A stretch of 64,000 bases of DNA from contig CAYYPE010000011.1 of the NCBI GenBank assembly GCA_964473465.1, forward strand, positions 1-64,000. Direction: 5' to 3'. Positions 9,750 through 18,600 of the stretch are shown here, piece after piece; within the stretch, counting starts at the first letter, position 1, and each line of letters begins with the position of its first letter. Under the pieces are notes generated by a model. The model saw only the letters and a list, made by a program, of their open reading frames with translations, searched no databases and was not told where the DNA came from. Source of the stretch: CALHRB01 sp964473465 (lineage in GTDB: Bacteria; Bacteroidota; Ignavibacteria; Kapaibacteriales; UBA2268). The translations under genes were made by a program, and so were the position numbers.

Positions 9750-11405
9750 ATGAAAAAGTATCTGATTATTACAGGTGCAATAATAATAGGTGTTTTAATA
9801 GGTTTTTTTATACAACCGCTTGTTTCTGGTGATTCAATATTTGATCAGGTCAGGAAATTTGATTATGTCCTGAATACTGCAGCTAAAAATTATGTGGAAG
9901 AAGTTGACACACAAAAGTTAACCGAGGCTGCAATAAAAGCAGCGCTTAATGAACTTGATGTCCATTCTGTTTATATCCCTGCAGAAGAAATGAAAAGGGT
10001 AAACGAAGATTTTCAGGGAAGTTTCGAGGGAATCGGTATTGAGTTCGACATTATTAATGATACCATAACAATTGTTACCCCTATTGCTGGTGGTCCGAGC
10101 GAAATGTTGGGGCTAATGTCCGGCGATAAAATTATCAAAATTGATGACGAAAACGCTGTCGGACTCAGCAGGACAGAGGTTCCTAAAAAACTAAAAGGAC
10201 CCAAAGGCACAAAAGTTAAGGTTGAAATTGTAAGACCGAGTCAAAAAGAAACTTTGAAATTTACTATAACACGTGATAGAATTCCGATTAATACAGTTGA
10301 TGCTGCTTATTTAATTGATAATACCGATATCGGCGTTATTGTCGTTAATAGATTTGCCGCTACAACAAATGATGAAATGGTTGAAGCCCTTAACAATTTA
10401 TCTGCACAGGGAATGAAAAAGCTGATACTAGACCTAAGGGGAAATCCCGGAGGATTTCTGAATCAAGCTGTGCTAATGGCAGATGAATTTTTGAATAAAG
10501 GAGATACTATTGTTTATACAATTGGACGAAAAAATAAATTTGATGAGAGTTATATTTCTACCGGTGGCAGTAAATATAAGAACCTGCCATTGATAGTATT
10601 AATAAATGCAGGTTCTGCTTCAGCCAGCGAAATTGTCTCGGGAGCCATTCAGGACCTTGACCGTGGCTTGATAGTTGGAGAGACATCCTATGGCAAAGGC
10701 TTGGTTCAAAGACAATATGAAATCGGTGATGGTTCTGCTTTCAGATTGACTATCTCTAAGTATTATACTCCTTCTGGAAGAAGCATCCAAAGACCATATA
10801 AAGACAAGGACAAATACAGACACCTTGTTGGTAGATTGGAACTTGAGGAAGGGTCTTATCTTGAAAATGCTAAAGAAAAGATTATTCAGCAGGTAAATGA
10901 AATCAATAAAAAAGCAAAGAACGATGAAGAAAAAATTGATATTAATAACCTTCCAATCTATAAAACCAGAAGGGGAAGAGTTGTCTTTGGTGGTGGAGGA
11001 ATTACTCCTGACTATATTATCAAGCAGGATACCATAACAAACTTTTCTGCTGAAATCAGAAGGAAAAATTTATTTTTCGAATTTACTACCAGCATTATGC
11101 AATCACAGGGTAATTCACTAAAATCAAAATATTCATCTGATTTTTCTTCATTTCTTAAAAACTATCAGATTAGTGAGTCAATGATTGAAGATTTCAAAAA
11201 ACTTGCTGCTTCTAAAGAAATTGAGTGGAATGATGAGTCTTATAAAATTGATGAAGAGTTTATTAAAATTTCAATTAAGTCAGCCATTGCAAGAATGATA
11301 TGGGACAGAAATAAATTTATTGAGGTTTTTTATACAATTGATCCACAGATTAAAAAGGCAATTGAATTATTTCCCGAAGCTATCAAAATTGCAAGGCTTA
11401 AATAA
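9750..11405 (+). CDS. C-terminal processing peptidase (S41 family, PDZ domain)
   Basis: Envelope serine protease of the CtpA/Prc type. From the ATG at 9750 (GGAG seven bases upstream) the 551-aa protein begins with an N-terminal membrane or signal segment (residues 3-24), then a PDZ domain (about 90-170) and the S41 core. The Ser-Lys dyad is intact: Ser291 in INAGSASASEI and Lys316 in SYGKGLVQR, 25 residues apart as in Prc; LILDLRGNPGG is the conserved core strand. A region after about residue 430 is long for CtpA and of unknown role. The family processes C-termini of periplasmic or lipoprotein substrates; the substrate here is unknown. A strong terminator follows, so the transcript ends here. 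Confidence 0.93.
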   Translation: MKKYLIITGAIIIGVLIGFFIQPLVSGDSIFDQVRKFDYVLNTAAKNYVEEVDTQKLTEAAIKAALNELDVHSVYIPAEEMKRVNEDFQGSFEGIGIEFDIINDTITIVTPIAGGPSEMLGLMSGDKIIKIDDENAVGLSRTEVPKKLKGPKGTKVKVEIVRPSQKETLKFTITRDRIPINTVDAAYLIDNTDIGVIVVNRFAATTNDEMVEALNNLSAQGMKKLILDLRGNPGGFLNQAVLMADEFLNKGDTIVYTIGRKNKFDESYISTGGSKYKNLPLIVLINAGSASASEIVSGAIQDLDRGLIVGETSYGKGLVQRQYEIGDGSAFRLTISKYYTPSGRSIQRPYKDKDKYRHLVGRLELEEGSYLENAKEKIIQQVNEINKKAKNDEEKIDINNLPIYKTRRGRVVFGGGGITPDYIIKQDTITNFSAEIRRKNLFFEFTTSIMQSQGNSLKSKYSSDFSSFLKNYQISESMIEDFKKLAASKEIEWNDESYKIDEEFIKISIKSAIARMIWDRNKFIEVFYTIDPQIKKAIELFPEAIKIARLK

Positions 11406-11437
11406 AGAATTTCCTTTAAAATAATTTTGACTTTATG

Positions 11438-11472
11438 GAGGCTGTCATCATATAGACAGCCTCTTTTTTTTT
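11438..11472 (+). terminator. rho-independent terminator after the S41 peptidase gene
   Basis: Perfect 9-bp stem GAGGCTGTC/GACAGCCTC (11438-11446 with 11455-11463), an 8-base loop, and a run of nine T (11464-11472), 33 bases after the stop. Confidence 0.93.
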
Positions 11473-11616
11473 CATCAATCATATAAATTATTTACTTTGT
11501 AATCTTATTACTTTGTATTAATTTTAATTTTTTAAAATTCAATTGAATTATTTTAAAAAAAATAATGAGATCAATTAAATATTTTAAATTGTTTTATTGA
11601 AATTTTTTTATCATTA

Positions 11617-12657
11617 ATGAAACAGAAATCCTATGGTTTACCACCTGAATCAATAGTATTCATAGGTGAGAAGAAGACAGAGAAAATAACAATAAATGTT
11701 TTTGAATTTAACTCTGTTACCTGCAAAGAATATACCTTAGAGGATATCAATGATTTAAAAATCAAGAAAGATGATACTAACTATTGGGTCGAGATTATTG
11801 GTCTCCACGACACAAGCATTCTTGAAAACATAGGTTCAAAATACAAAATTCATCCCCTGATTCTTGCAGATATTGCTAATACCGAGCATTTCCCAAAACT
11901 TGATATTACCCCCGATTTCGTTTTTATCGAGCTAAAGCTAATAAATTATTCCAATGAGGAAAACGAGATTTCTTCAGAGCAAATAGCGTTTTTAATTGGC
12001 GATACCATTCTATTTACTTTTTTAGAGAGTCACACCGACATTTTCAATTTTGTTAAAGAAAGATTAAGAGGAAAACATTCTAACTTAACAAATTATAATA
12101 TTGAATTTCTTAGTTACTCACTTATAGATTCTATTGTTGATAAATACTACCTGATTCTTGGTGAAATCGGAGAAAAAATTGAAGAGCTCGAAGATGAAAT
12201 GCTAAAAGGACCAAACCCCAAGACAATGGATATCATTCATAACTTAAAAAGAAACATAATTTTTATCAGGAAAGCTGTCTGGCCACTTAGGGAGATTATC
12301 CGCAAGCTGGAAATGGACGTAAGGGATAATCATAATTCAATTGGAATCTATTACAAAGATTTATATGACCATATCATTCAGGTCATTGATACTATCGAAA
12401 CACAACGGGAACTGGTAGCAGAAATGATGGAGATCTATCTTTCGAGTGTCAGTTTCAAACTAAATGATATTATCAAGGTTTTAACTATCATTTCAACTAT
12501 TTTTATACCTCTTACCTTTATTTCCAGTATTTATGGTATGAATTTCCATTATATGCCTGAATTATCTTGGAAATGGGGCTATCCTCTAATTATGTTAATA
12601 ATGTTTTCTATTGGTCTTGGTATGTTGTTATTTTTTAAAAGAAAAAAATGGTTTTAA
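11617..12657 (+). CDS. corA: CorA-family magnesium/cobalt transporter
   Basis: Homopentameric inner-membrane divalent cation channel. The 346 residues comprise a cytosolic alpha/beta funnel domain (about 1-240), a long stalk helix, and two C-terminal membrane helices. The diagnostic YGMN pore motif (SIYGMNFHYMPEL) ends the first membrane helix, and the second ends in a basic KRKKWF tail as usual. Length agrees with the TmCorA type. The 211-base leader holds the preceding gene's terminator and otherwise featureless AT-rich sequence; I see no M-box-like magnesium riboswitch. The ion specificity (Mg, Co or Ni) is not decided by the motif. Confidence 0.95.
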   Translation: MKQKSYGLPPESIVFIGEKKTEKITINVFEFNSVTCKEYTLEDINDLKIKKDDTNYWVEIIGLHDTSILENIGSKYKIHPLILADIANTEHFPKLDITPDFVFIELKLINYSNEENEISSEQIAFLIGDTILFTFLESHTDIFNFVKERLRGKHSNLTNYNIEFLSYSLIDSIVDKYYLILGEIGEKIEELEDEMLKGPNPKTMDIIHNLKRNIIFIRKAVWPLREIIRKLEMDVRDNHNSIGIYYKDLYDHIIQVIDTIETQRELVAEMMEIYLSSVSFKLNDIIKVLTIISTIFIPLTFISSIYGMNFHYMPELSWKWGYPLIMLIMFSIGLGMLLFFKRKKWF

Positions 12658-12707
12658 ACTCTTAGTTACAAACATATTTTTTGTATATAGTTCCGAAAAA
12701 GAATAGT

Positions 12708-12737
12708 TTATCCATAATTTTCCACAAATTATCAACA
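12708..12737 (+). other. cluster of three phased DnaA-box-like 9-mers
   Basis: TTATCCATA (12708-12716), TTTTCCACA (12718-12726) and TTATCAACA (12729-12737) each differ at one position from TTATNCACA/TTATCCACA. They share orientation and start 10 and 11 bases apart, about one helical turn. A short GC-rich stretch and then very AT-rich DNA follow. This could be a DnaA-binding site or part of an origin, but it is a pattern match only; flanking gene directions do not support an origin. Confidence 0.3.
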
Positions 12738-12760
12738 CCGGCGTTTTAGCCAAGATTTAA

Positions 12761-12792
12761 TTTAATTTATGGTTTATTTTTTATTATGTTTG
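12761..12792 (+). promoter_or_regulatory. Bacteroidota-type promoter candidate upstream of the barrel/LRR gene pair
   Basis: TATGTTTG (12785-12792) matches the -7 element TAnnTTTG exactly; TTTA 20 bases upstream is a 3 of 4 match to the -33 element. It lies about 98 bases before the ATG at 12890. Confidence 0.35.
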
Positions 12793-12889
12793 CATTGATT
12801 AAAAGGAAATATACAGATGGCAGGATGCTGAAAATTTTCTGTTCTTGTCAATGAATAAATATCATAAAATAAACAAAAGGAGTTGGTTA

Positions 12890-13780
12890 ATGAAATGGAT
12901 TGCTTTTATATTTGTGGCATCTTGTCTTATTTTAGTTACTCCAGAAAAATCCTTAGGATATAGCTGTAGTTACTATAGCGGCAATATACCAGAATTTTCA
13001 CAAATGAGCTCCACTATGCTTTATACAGAAATAACTGAAATGTATAATGATGGGGTCTTCCTTGAAAAAGAATTAATTAGAATGGGATTAGAGCCTCCAA
13101 GACGCTTGCCAAATTTTCCTGACAATTTTCAAAGAATGAGAAGAAGTGAACTGGTGAGGTTTGCTGTTAGAATATGGACATTGGATTCTGTTTTCTGTGA
13201 TTTATTAGGTGGAAAGGGAACAACTTCAGCTCCAAAAAAAGTTCAGCCAATCTTCTCTTTAGCTGGTTTTTTAAGAGGGGAAACAAATCTTGATTTCGAT
13301 GTTGAATCAGGATTGGGATTTGGCGGCAGATTAGAGCTGAGTTTAGCTACAATAATTGACATAGGTGATTATTTTGATGTATTTTTTGATGTTTATGTTC
13401 CTAAATTAAAGTTGAAATCATCTCAGGCAAAATTAACAGACCTTATCTATGCTGGTGGAGTTTCTCTAAAGCCCCCCCGTTATAAAGCAGGACCAGTTAC
13501 TTTGGGTTGTGCCTTGGGTTTTGGATTCTACGGGTGTGAACTAAATGCGGTCGAAGGATTTAATCAAAATTCTACTCTTAGCGGCTTTCTTGGGTATGTA
13601 GAAGGAAATATAGTTCATGTTAGCAGTATTCCCATGGGCTTGTTTATCTCATATTCAATTTATGATCCATGGGATGATATGCAATTTCAGGATATCAGGG
13701 GTATAAGAAATCTAAAAAACTCACCCTATGGCGCTGTAACAGTAGGTGTTCGTATTTCTCCATGGGTTAAATCAAAATAA
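12890..13780 (+). CDS. exported protein, probably an outer-membrane beta-barrel; function unknown
   Basis: I chose the ATG at 12890 because AAAGGAG lies seven bases upstream and the protein (296 aa) then starts with a standard signal peptide, MKWIAFIFVASCLILV, ending near SLGYS; upstream in-frame starts at 12845 and 12851 would bury the signal. The mature N-terminal third is polar and helical with several Arg/Glu. From about residue 120 the sequence alternates polar and hydrophobic residues with many Gly and aromatics (LGFGGRLELSLATI, GCALGFGFYG, GAVTVGVRISPW), the look of a small barrel ending in beta strands. It is followed 18 bases later by an exported LRR protein, likely in one operon. 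A run of seven C sits in the coding region at 13472-13478. Confidence 0.7.
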   Translation: MKWIAFIFVASCLILVTPEKSLGYSCSYYSGNIPEFSQMSSTMLYTEITEMYNDGVFLEKELIRMGLEPPRRLPNFPDNFQRMRRSELVRFAVRIWTLDSVFCDLLGGKGTTSAPKKVQPIFSLAGFLRGETNLDFDVESGLGFGGRLELSLATIIDIGDYFDVFFDVYVPKLKLKSSQAKLTDLIYAGGVSLKPPRYKAGPVTLGCALGFGFYGCELNAVEGFNQNSTLSGFLGYVEGNIVHVSSIPMGLFISYSIYDPWDDMQFQDIRGIRNLKNSPYGAVTVGVRISPWVKSK

Positions 13781-13798
13781 TATTAAGAGAGGAAACAA

Positions 13799-14710
13799 AT
13801 GAAAAAAATAATTTTATTCTTAATTATTTTCCTGATATTTTCCGCAAAGGAGTCTTTTAGCCAATCAGGAGCCGAACTCGGCAAAAGATATTTAAAACTC
13901 GGGAATTCTTATCGTGAAGCAGATAACCTTACTCTTGCATTTGAGTATCTTGACAAAGGTTTCAGAATTGTATCCGGAATTAAGGATAATTACTGGACAG
14001 GTGTTGCCTATGAATATTTAGGCTATTATTATAGGGATTTAGCAAAGAAAACCGGTAATAATGATAATCTTCGAATTGCACAGAGTTACTTTGATATGGC
14101 TTACAACTATTTCGATAGGGTTGTTTCCCAGCGTGATGGCAGCCCTTTAGCAATTAATTCCATAAGAAACTCATTAAGAGAACAGATGATTAATGGCTCT
14201 ACTAAGATTCCTGTTGAGGATCCTACAGTTAAAAATTCTGGTAATGGAAAGAAAAAGGAAACACCTGACCAAAATATTATCAAAAATAACGATGATAATC
14301 TTGGCTGCCCGGAAATTAAAAATTACATTGTCTATCAATCTTTCAAAGAAGCTAATGCCGAACCTGAAAATGTTGAAATCCTTGATTTAACAGGTCAGGA
14401 ACTAACAGAATTACCCAAAGACATTTTGAAATACACAAACCTGAAAGAATTAATATTGACAAACCTTGGACTTACTGATTTGCCGGAATCTCTGGGGAAT
14501 TTGGAATTTCTTCAGCGAATCAATCTTGATGGAAATGATTTGACAAGATTGCCTGTAAGTTTGAAAAACCTGAAATGCCTCAAAACAATTTTTATTCGTG
14601 GCAATTTCATTGATTGTGATTATCTTCTATCATTACAAAGAAGATTACCTGACTTGCAGATTATTACCGATAGGGAAGAAGATAATATGACAACAATTAG
14701 AGGACGGTAA
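13799..14710 (+). CDS. exported TPR-like and leucine-rich-repeat protein
   Basis: 303 residues starting with a signal peptide (MKKIILFLIIFLIFSAKESFS) after AGAGAGGA. Residues 25-120 form helices of TPR type (KRYLKLGNSYREADNLTLAFEYLDKG). After a polar linker, residues about 195-285 hold about four leucine-rich repeats of the LxxLxLxxNxLxxLP kind (VEILDLTGQELTELPKDI, LKELILTNLGLTDLPESL, LQRINLDGNDLTRLPVSL), closed by CLKTIFIRGNFIDC. LRRs suggest protein binding in the periplasm or at the surface. It overlaps no neighbour and shares an operon with the barrel-like gene upstream; the pair could form one envelope complex, which is inference. Confidence 0.82.
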   Translation: MKKIILFLIIFLIFSAKESFSQSGAELGKRYLKLGNSYREADNLTLAFEYLDKGFRIVSGIKDNYWTGVAYEYLGYYYRDLAKKTGNNDNLRIAQSYFDMAYNYFDRVVSQRDGSPLAINSIRNSLREQMINGSTKIPVEDPTVKNSGNGKKKETPDQNIIKNNDDNLGCPEIKNYIVYQSFKEANAEPENVEILDLTGQELTELPKDILKYTNLKELILTNLGLTDLPESLGNLEFLQRINLDGNDLTRLPVSLKNLKCLKTIFIRGNFIDCDYLLSLQRRLPDLQIITDREEDNMTTIRGR

Positions 14711-14739
14711 ATTCTAACATCTGATACTAATAAAAAAAT

Positions 14740-14774
14740 AAAAGCTGTCCGAAAATTGTTGGACAGCTTTTTTT
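14740..14774. terminator. bidirectional rho-independent terminator between convergent genes
   Basis: Perfect 11-bp stem AAAAGCTGTCC/GGACAGCTTTT (14740-14750 with 14761-14771) with a 10-base loop. T tracts exist on both sides in the relevant strand, so it can end both the LRR gene transcript and the reverse operon ending at 14799. Confidence 0.92.
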
Positions 14775-14798
14775 GTGCTACTTATTAAAAATTTAAAA

Positions 14799-15656
14799 TT
14801 AGAGGGCAAACCTTATATCAACTCCAATCTGAAGAGCATTTACTTTCCAGCTTTGGGCATCTGTTGCATTGGTCAAACCGAGGTTATAAAATACTCCGGG
14901 AATAATATCGAAGATATTTCCTGTGATAATTTCATATTGAATGCCACCCTTCAAGCCAAATCTGAATCCGGCTGAATTCTCCTGTGGTGATCTACCGATA
15001 TCTCCGTCATATACTATAATAGTTCTGTCGTTATTGATATATTTATAGCCTTTGTCCCTGATAGCATCTTCATCTCTTTTGAATTTAACATAGTTTGGTT
15101 CAATTAACTCATATTTCTGTTCAAGATTTTTTGTCATAGGAAAATCAAAAGTTGGACCCACTGTTAGGACAACTCCACCTGCTACTCTGAATTTATACAT
15201 AATGTCGAAGGATAGCATATTATAATCTACATTAACAGAGTGCTTTGTCGAAGAGTAAACAATAGTTGTTTTTGTCGGATCGTTTGGATCTTCAACTTGT
15301 GAAGGATAAGTATCACCCTCTTTACTGAAAGAAGCTGGCAATACGTTATAAAGAACTCTTGCAACAAGTGAATGTTTTGAATTAATACCACCAATAAATT
15401 GTTCATAAAAGGCACCAACAAAGAAGCCATTACCACTTCCATTTGTAAAGAAAGGACAGAGTGGGTCTTCGGCAAAAGATGAAAGGTCAACAGTGTGTAA
15501 TGACCTATTGTATCCGGCAACCGGACCAAGATAAATTCTTGAAGTAGTAAATCCGGGTTCCAATGGGTTTGTTTCAGATTCTAACTGAGAGAACAGGAAG
15601 TTCAGATTTGAAAACAAAAAAAACGTTATTGCTAATAAAAGTAATCGAATCTTCAT
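14799..15656 (-). CDS. outer-membrane beta-barrel protein (PorT-like)
   Basis: 285 residues with a signal peptide (MKIRLLLLAITFFLFSNLNFLFS) and then alternating strands rich in Gly, Tyr and Phe, ending in LQIGVDIRFAL, a typical C-terminal outer-membrane strand with a terminal hydrophobic residue. Blocks such as GPVAGYNRSLHTV, SLVARVLYNVLP and GFRFGLKGGIQYEI look like the generic outer membrane beta-barrel family common in Bacteroidota. It follows the 1335-aa secreted protein gene by 14 bases on the same strand, so the two are almost certainly co-transcribed and the barrel may hold or display that cargo; this link is inference. Confidence 0.82.
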   Translation of the reverse strand: MKIRLLLLAITFFLFSNLNFLFSQLESETNPLEPGFTTSRIYLGPVAGYNRSLHTVDLSSFAEDPLCPFFTNGSGNGFFVGAFYEQFIGGINSKHSLVARVLYNVLPASFSKEGDTYPSQVEDPNDPTKTTIVYSSTKHSVNVDYNMLSFDIMYKFRVAGGVVLTVGPTFDFPMTKNLEQKYELIEPNYVKFKRDEDAIRDKGYKYINNDRTIIVYDGDIGRSPQENSAGFRFGLKGGIQYEIITGNIFDIIPGVFYNLGLTNATDAQSWKVNALQIGVDIRFAL

Positions 15657-15670
15657 ATTTTAATCCTTCT

Positions 15671-18600
15671 TTACTTTGAAATAATAAATAATTTTCTTCT
15701 GATAAAATCATTATTCGATATAAATAATAAATATAAGCCATCGTTAAGATGACTTATTTCAAAATTAATTGAATATAAACCTTTTTCCAAATCAAAAATT
15801 TTATTTTCGAAACATTTTTTTCCAGAATAGTCAAATATTTTAAATTCAAGTCTCTCTTTTTGGAATAATTGTAAATCAATTTTGAGGTTATCTGAGGCTG
15901 GATTCGGGTAAATTTCGATAACAGGTAAATCTCTTAATATTTCTATTGATCTTACCCCGTAAGCACACACATCGGTTACGATAGCCAGAATGTCTTTGGT
16001 TCCGGGTTTGAAACAATCATCTGAATTTACTTCAATACTTACTTCCTGCAAGTTTTTTTCAGAAAGCAAAGTTAAAAAAGTTAGTTCTATTTCCCAGTCA
16101 GTCAAATTGGATATAACGGGGAATTTCTCAGAACTATGTAATGTAATGTTATTTTGTGATTGAGAAAATGAGATATCAATTAAATTAAATTTATCTTTGT
16201 CGGAAATAATTTTCAATTTAGAGCAGTTGAGAAGTAAAAAGGCATTTTGCTTGATTTTGAGATCAATTGAAAAATCAACGGGTATATCTGTTTTGTTTGG
16301 AAATTTTCCGGATATTTTAATTTTTAATGTATCCCCGGGATTTGATTTTATCTCTTCGGGAGTTAAAATGATCAAATTATCATAAAATGGTTTAATTAGG
16401 ATATCCATTGATCTATCGATGGTATCATTGAAAATAGCTTTAACACTGATATTGCCGTCATAATGCTGTTCAGGCAATATTTCAAGATCAAAGCTCAATA
16501 TGGAATCCGGCAAAAAATCAACAGGAAGATTTATAGGTTGACTCCATTCTGCAAAATTATTTCCCTTATTCAAGATCAAATTGGTCAATTTTAACTTAAC
16601 ATTTCCAGTGTTTTGCAAAATAATATTTATTCTTGACTTTTTGCAATAAATAATTCTATCGGGTATAAATATTTTAATTTCAGCATCCGCTGTGTCTAAC
16701 GGATATGCTTCTCCCCATATTCGAATTCTATGATTTACTCTCTGATAATTTTCTGCTGCATCACTTGTTACATCAAGATAGAGTTCATGAATTCCTGCAT
16801 ACTCCGGGCTGAATTTTATAGATGAAGAAAGACTGTCATAAGGCTCAATTTTGAGATTCTTTGATTCTCTCAATGTAACATCAATAGATTGAATTGGATC
16901 TATTACTTTGATAGAATCAATTGTAAGGGTTTCGCTGCCTTTTGACCAGATAATTGGTGCAGTGGTATCTAATGAGCTAAAGACAGGAATTTTGCCTAAG
17001 TATACATCTTTTACTTCTATTTCTGGTATTACGCCTTCTCCAAGTAATTCAATATTTATTGGTTGATGAAATCTCCAGTCTGTTGAAAGATCCGAAAATG
17101 CTCTGTGTTGACCCTTAACCTTTGGATCAAAACTTAATTTTAAATGGACTGAAGAATCTGGCTGCAACAGAGTATCAAGTGATTCTAATTCATTTGTGAT
17201 GAAATTATCATTCAGAACGGCAAACTTTTCGAATTTGATTCTGGCTTCTATCTCACCGGAATTTGTTATTTTTACTAATGTATCGTTCGCTGTTCCAACT
17301 CGCCGCTTTTTCCAATCAACTACCAAAGAGTTGATTTCAGGAGCTATACCCTGACCGGAAATGTATTCATAGTTTTCAATATTACCCTGATTTTTAACTT
17401 CAAATTTACTCTTGAATGTGCCTCTTTCCAAAGGGAAGAAGCATACAGGTATTTTCAAAGTATCTCCCGCAGATATCGTTTTCGGAAATAAACCGGTAGT
17501 ATCATAGGATAGATATTTATCATACTCGAATACCATATAATCAAGTCTTATTGATCTGTTACCATTGTTAATAGCATAGATATAACTGCAAACAGAATCC
17601 CCGACTTTAACCTTGCCAAAATCATAGCCAACAGTAAGGAGAGACCTTGATGAGATAATGGCTTTTATAGGGATTTGTATCATTCTGTCGCAGTTTATAT
17701 TTATCCTTAGCATAGAATTTAAAGATGTAGTGTCTCCCCGTGGCTCAAAGCAAACAATAACATTGATAGTGTCATTTTTTCTGAATAATCTTGGCAGAGT
17801 TTCAAGAATCTGGAATCGAACTCTTTCATCATTCAGGATATTTGCATTAAGTATTTCTATTGAATCTCCGGAATTGATAATTTTGAATTTGTAACAGACT
17901 GAATCATAAGAGTCAACCTCTCCAAAATGAATATCTCTTGGAAAGCTTAGTTTCAGTGCCTGATAATTAAAAATATATCTGCTTCCGTTGCCGTTTTTAT
18001 CTCTTACTTCAATAGCAAACCTTCCATCCCTTAGCATATCAATCGGCTTTGCCTCAAATCTGAGTTCGTAATTTCCAGCAGTGATTTTGTCAATATTCCA
18101 TTTATAATTATAAGTCAGATCATTAATAACATAAAACATGTCAAAACCAGAAGAATTAGAATCAAGATGTTCCCTGACTAATCCCTTAATGTTTCCACAT
18201 TCTTCGGTAATTATAATTTCAGGTGCTATTGTGTCCTTTTTATATGGATTGGCAAGAGAAGAACCCAAAATCATTGCATAGGCATCGGCTTTGCCATAAC
18301 CGTAAATAATACCTGAAAAAGTGCCGGAATCAGCTCTTAAATGGTGAGTTCCGGGCTTCAGGTTAATCCATGTCCAAAAGTAATCTCCAATTGGTCTGCT
18401 TTCTATTAGCGTTGTGTTTTTTACGTATTGACCATCCAGAGTAAGGGTTTTGAGTGCAATTGCATCAGCAATAATTGCTATTGCATGCCCGGCAAATTGT
18501 TCAACTCTGGAAGGTGGTGAAAGAGTTACAATGTTACCGGGTGTTTCAAAAATTATATTTGATACATACTGCTCTAAAGGAGGAACTATTACAAAGCTTG

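Noticed and set aside
11406..11616. Magnesium riboswitch in front of corA
   Set aside because: Apart from the terminator of the previous gene, the leader is short AT-rich sequence with no structured element.
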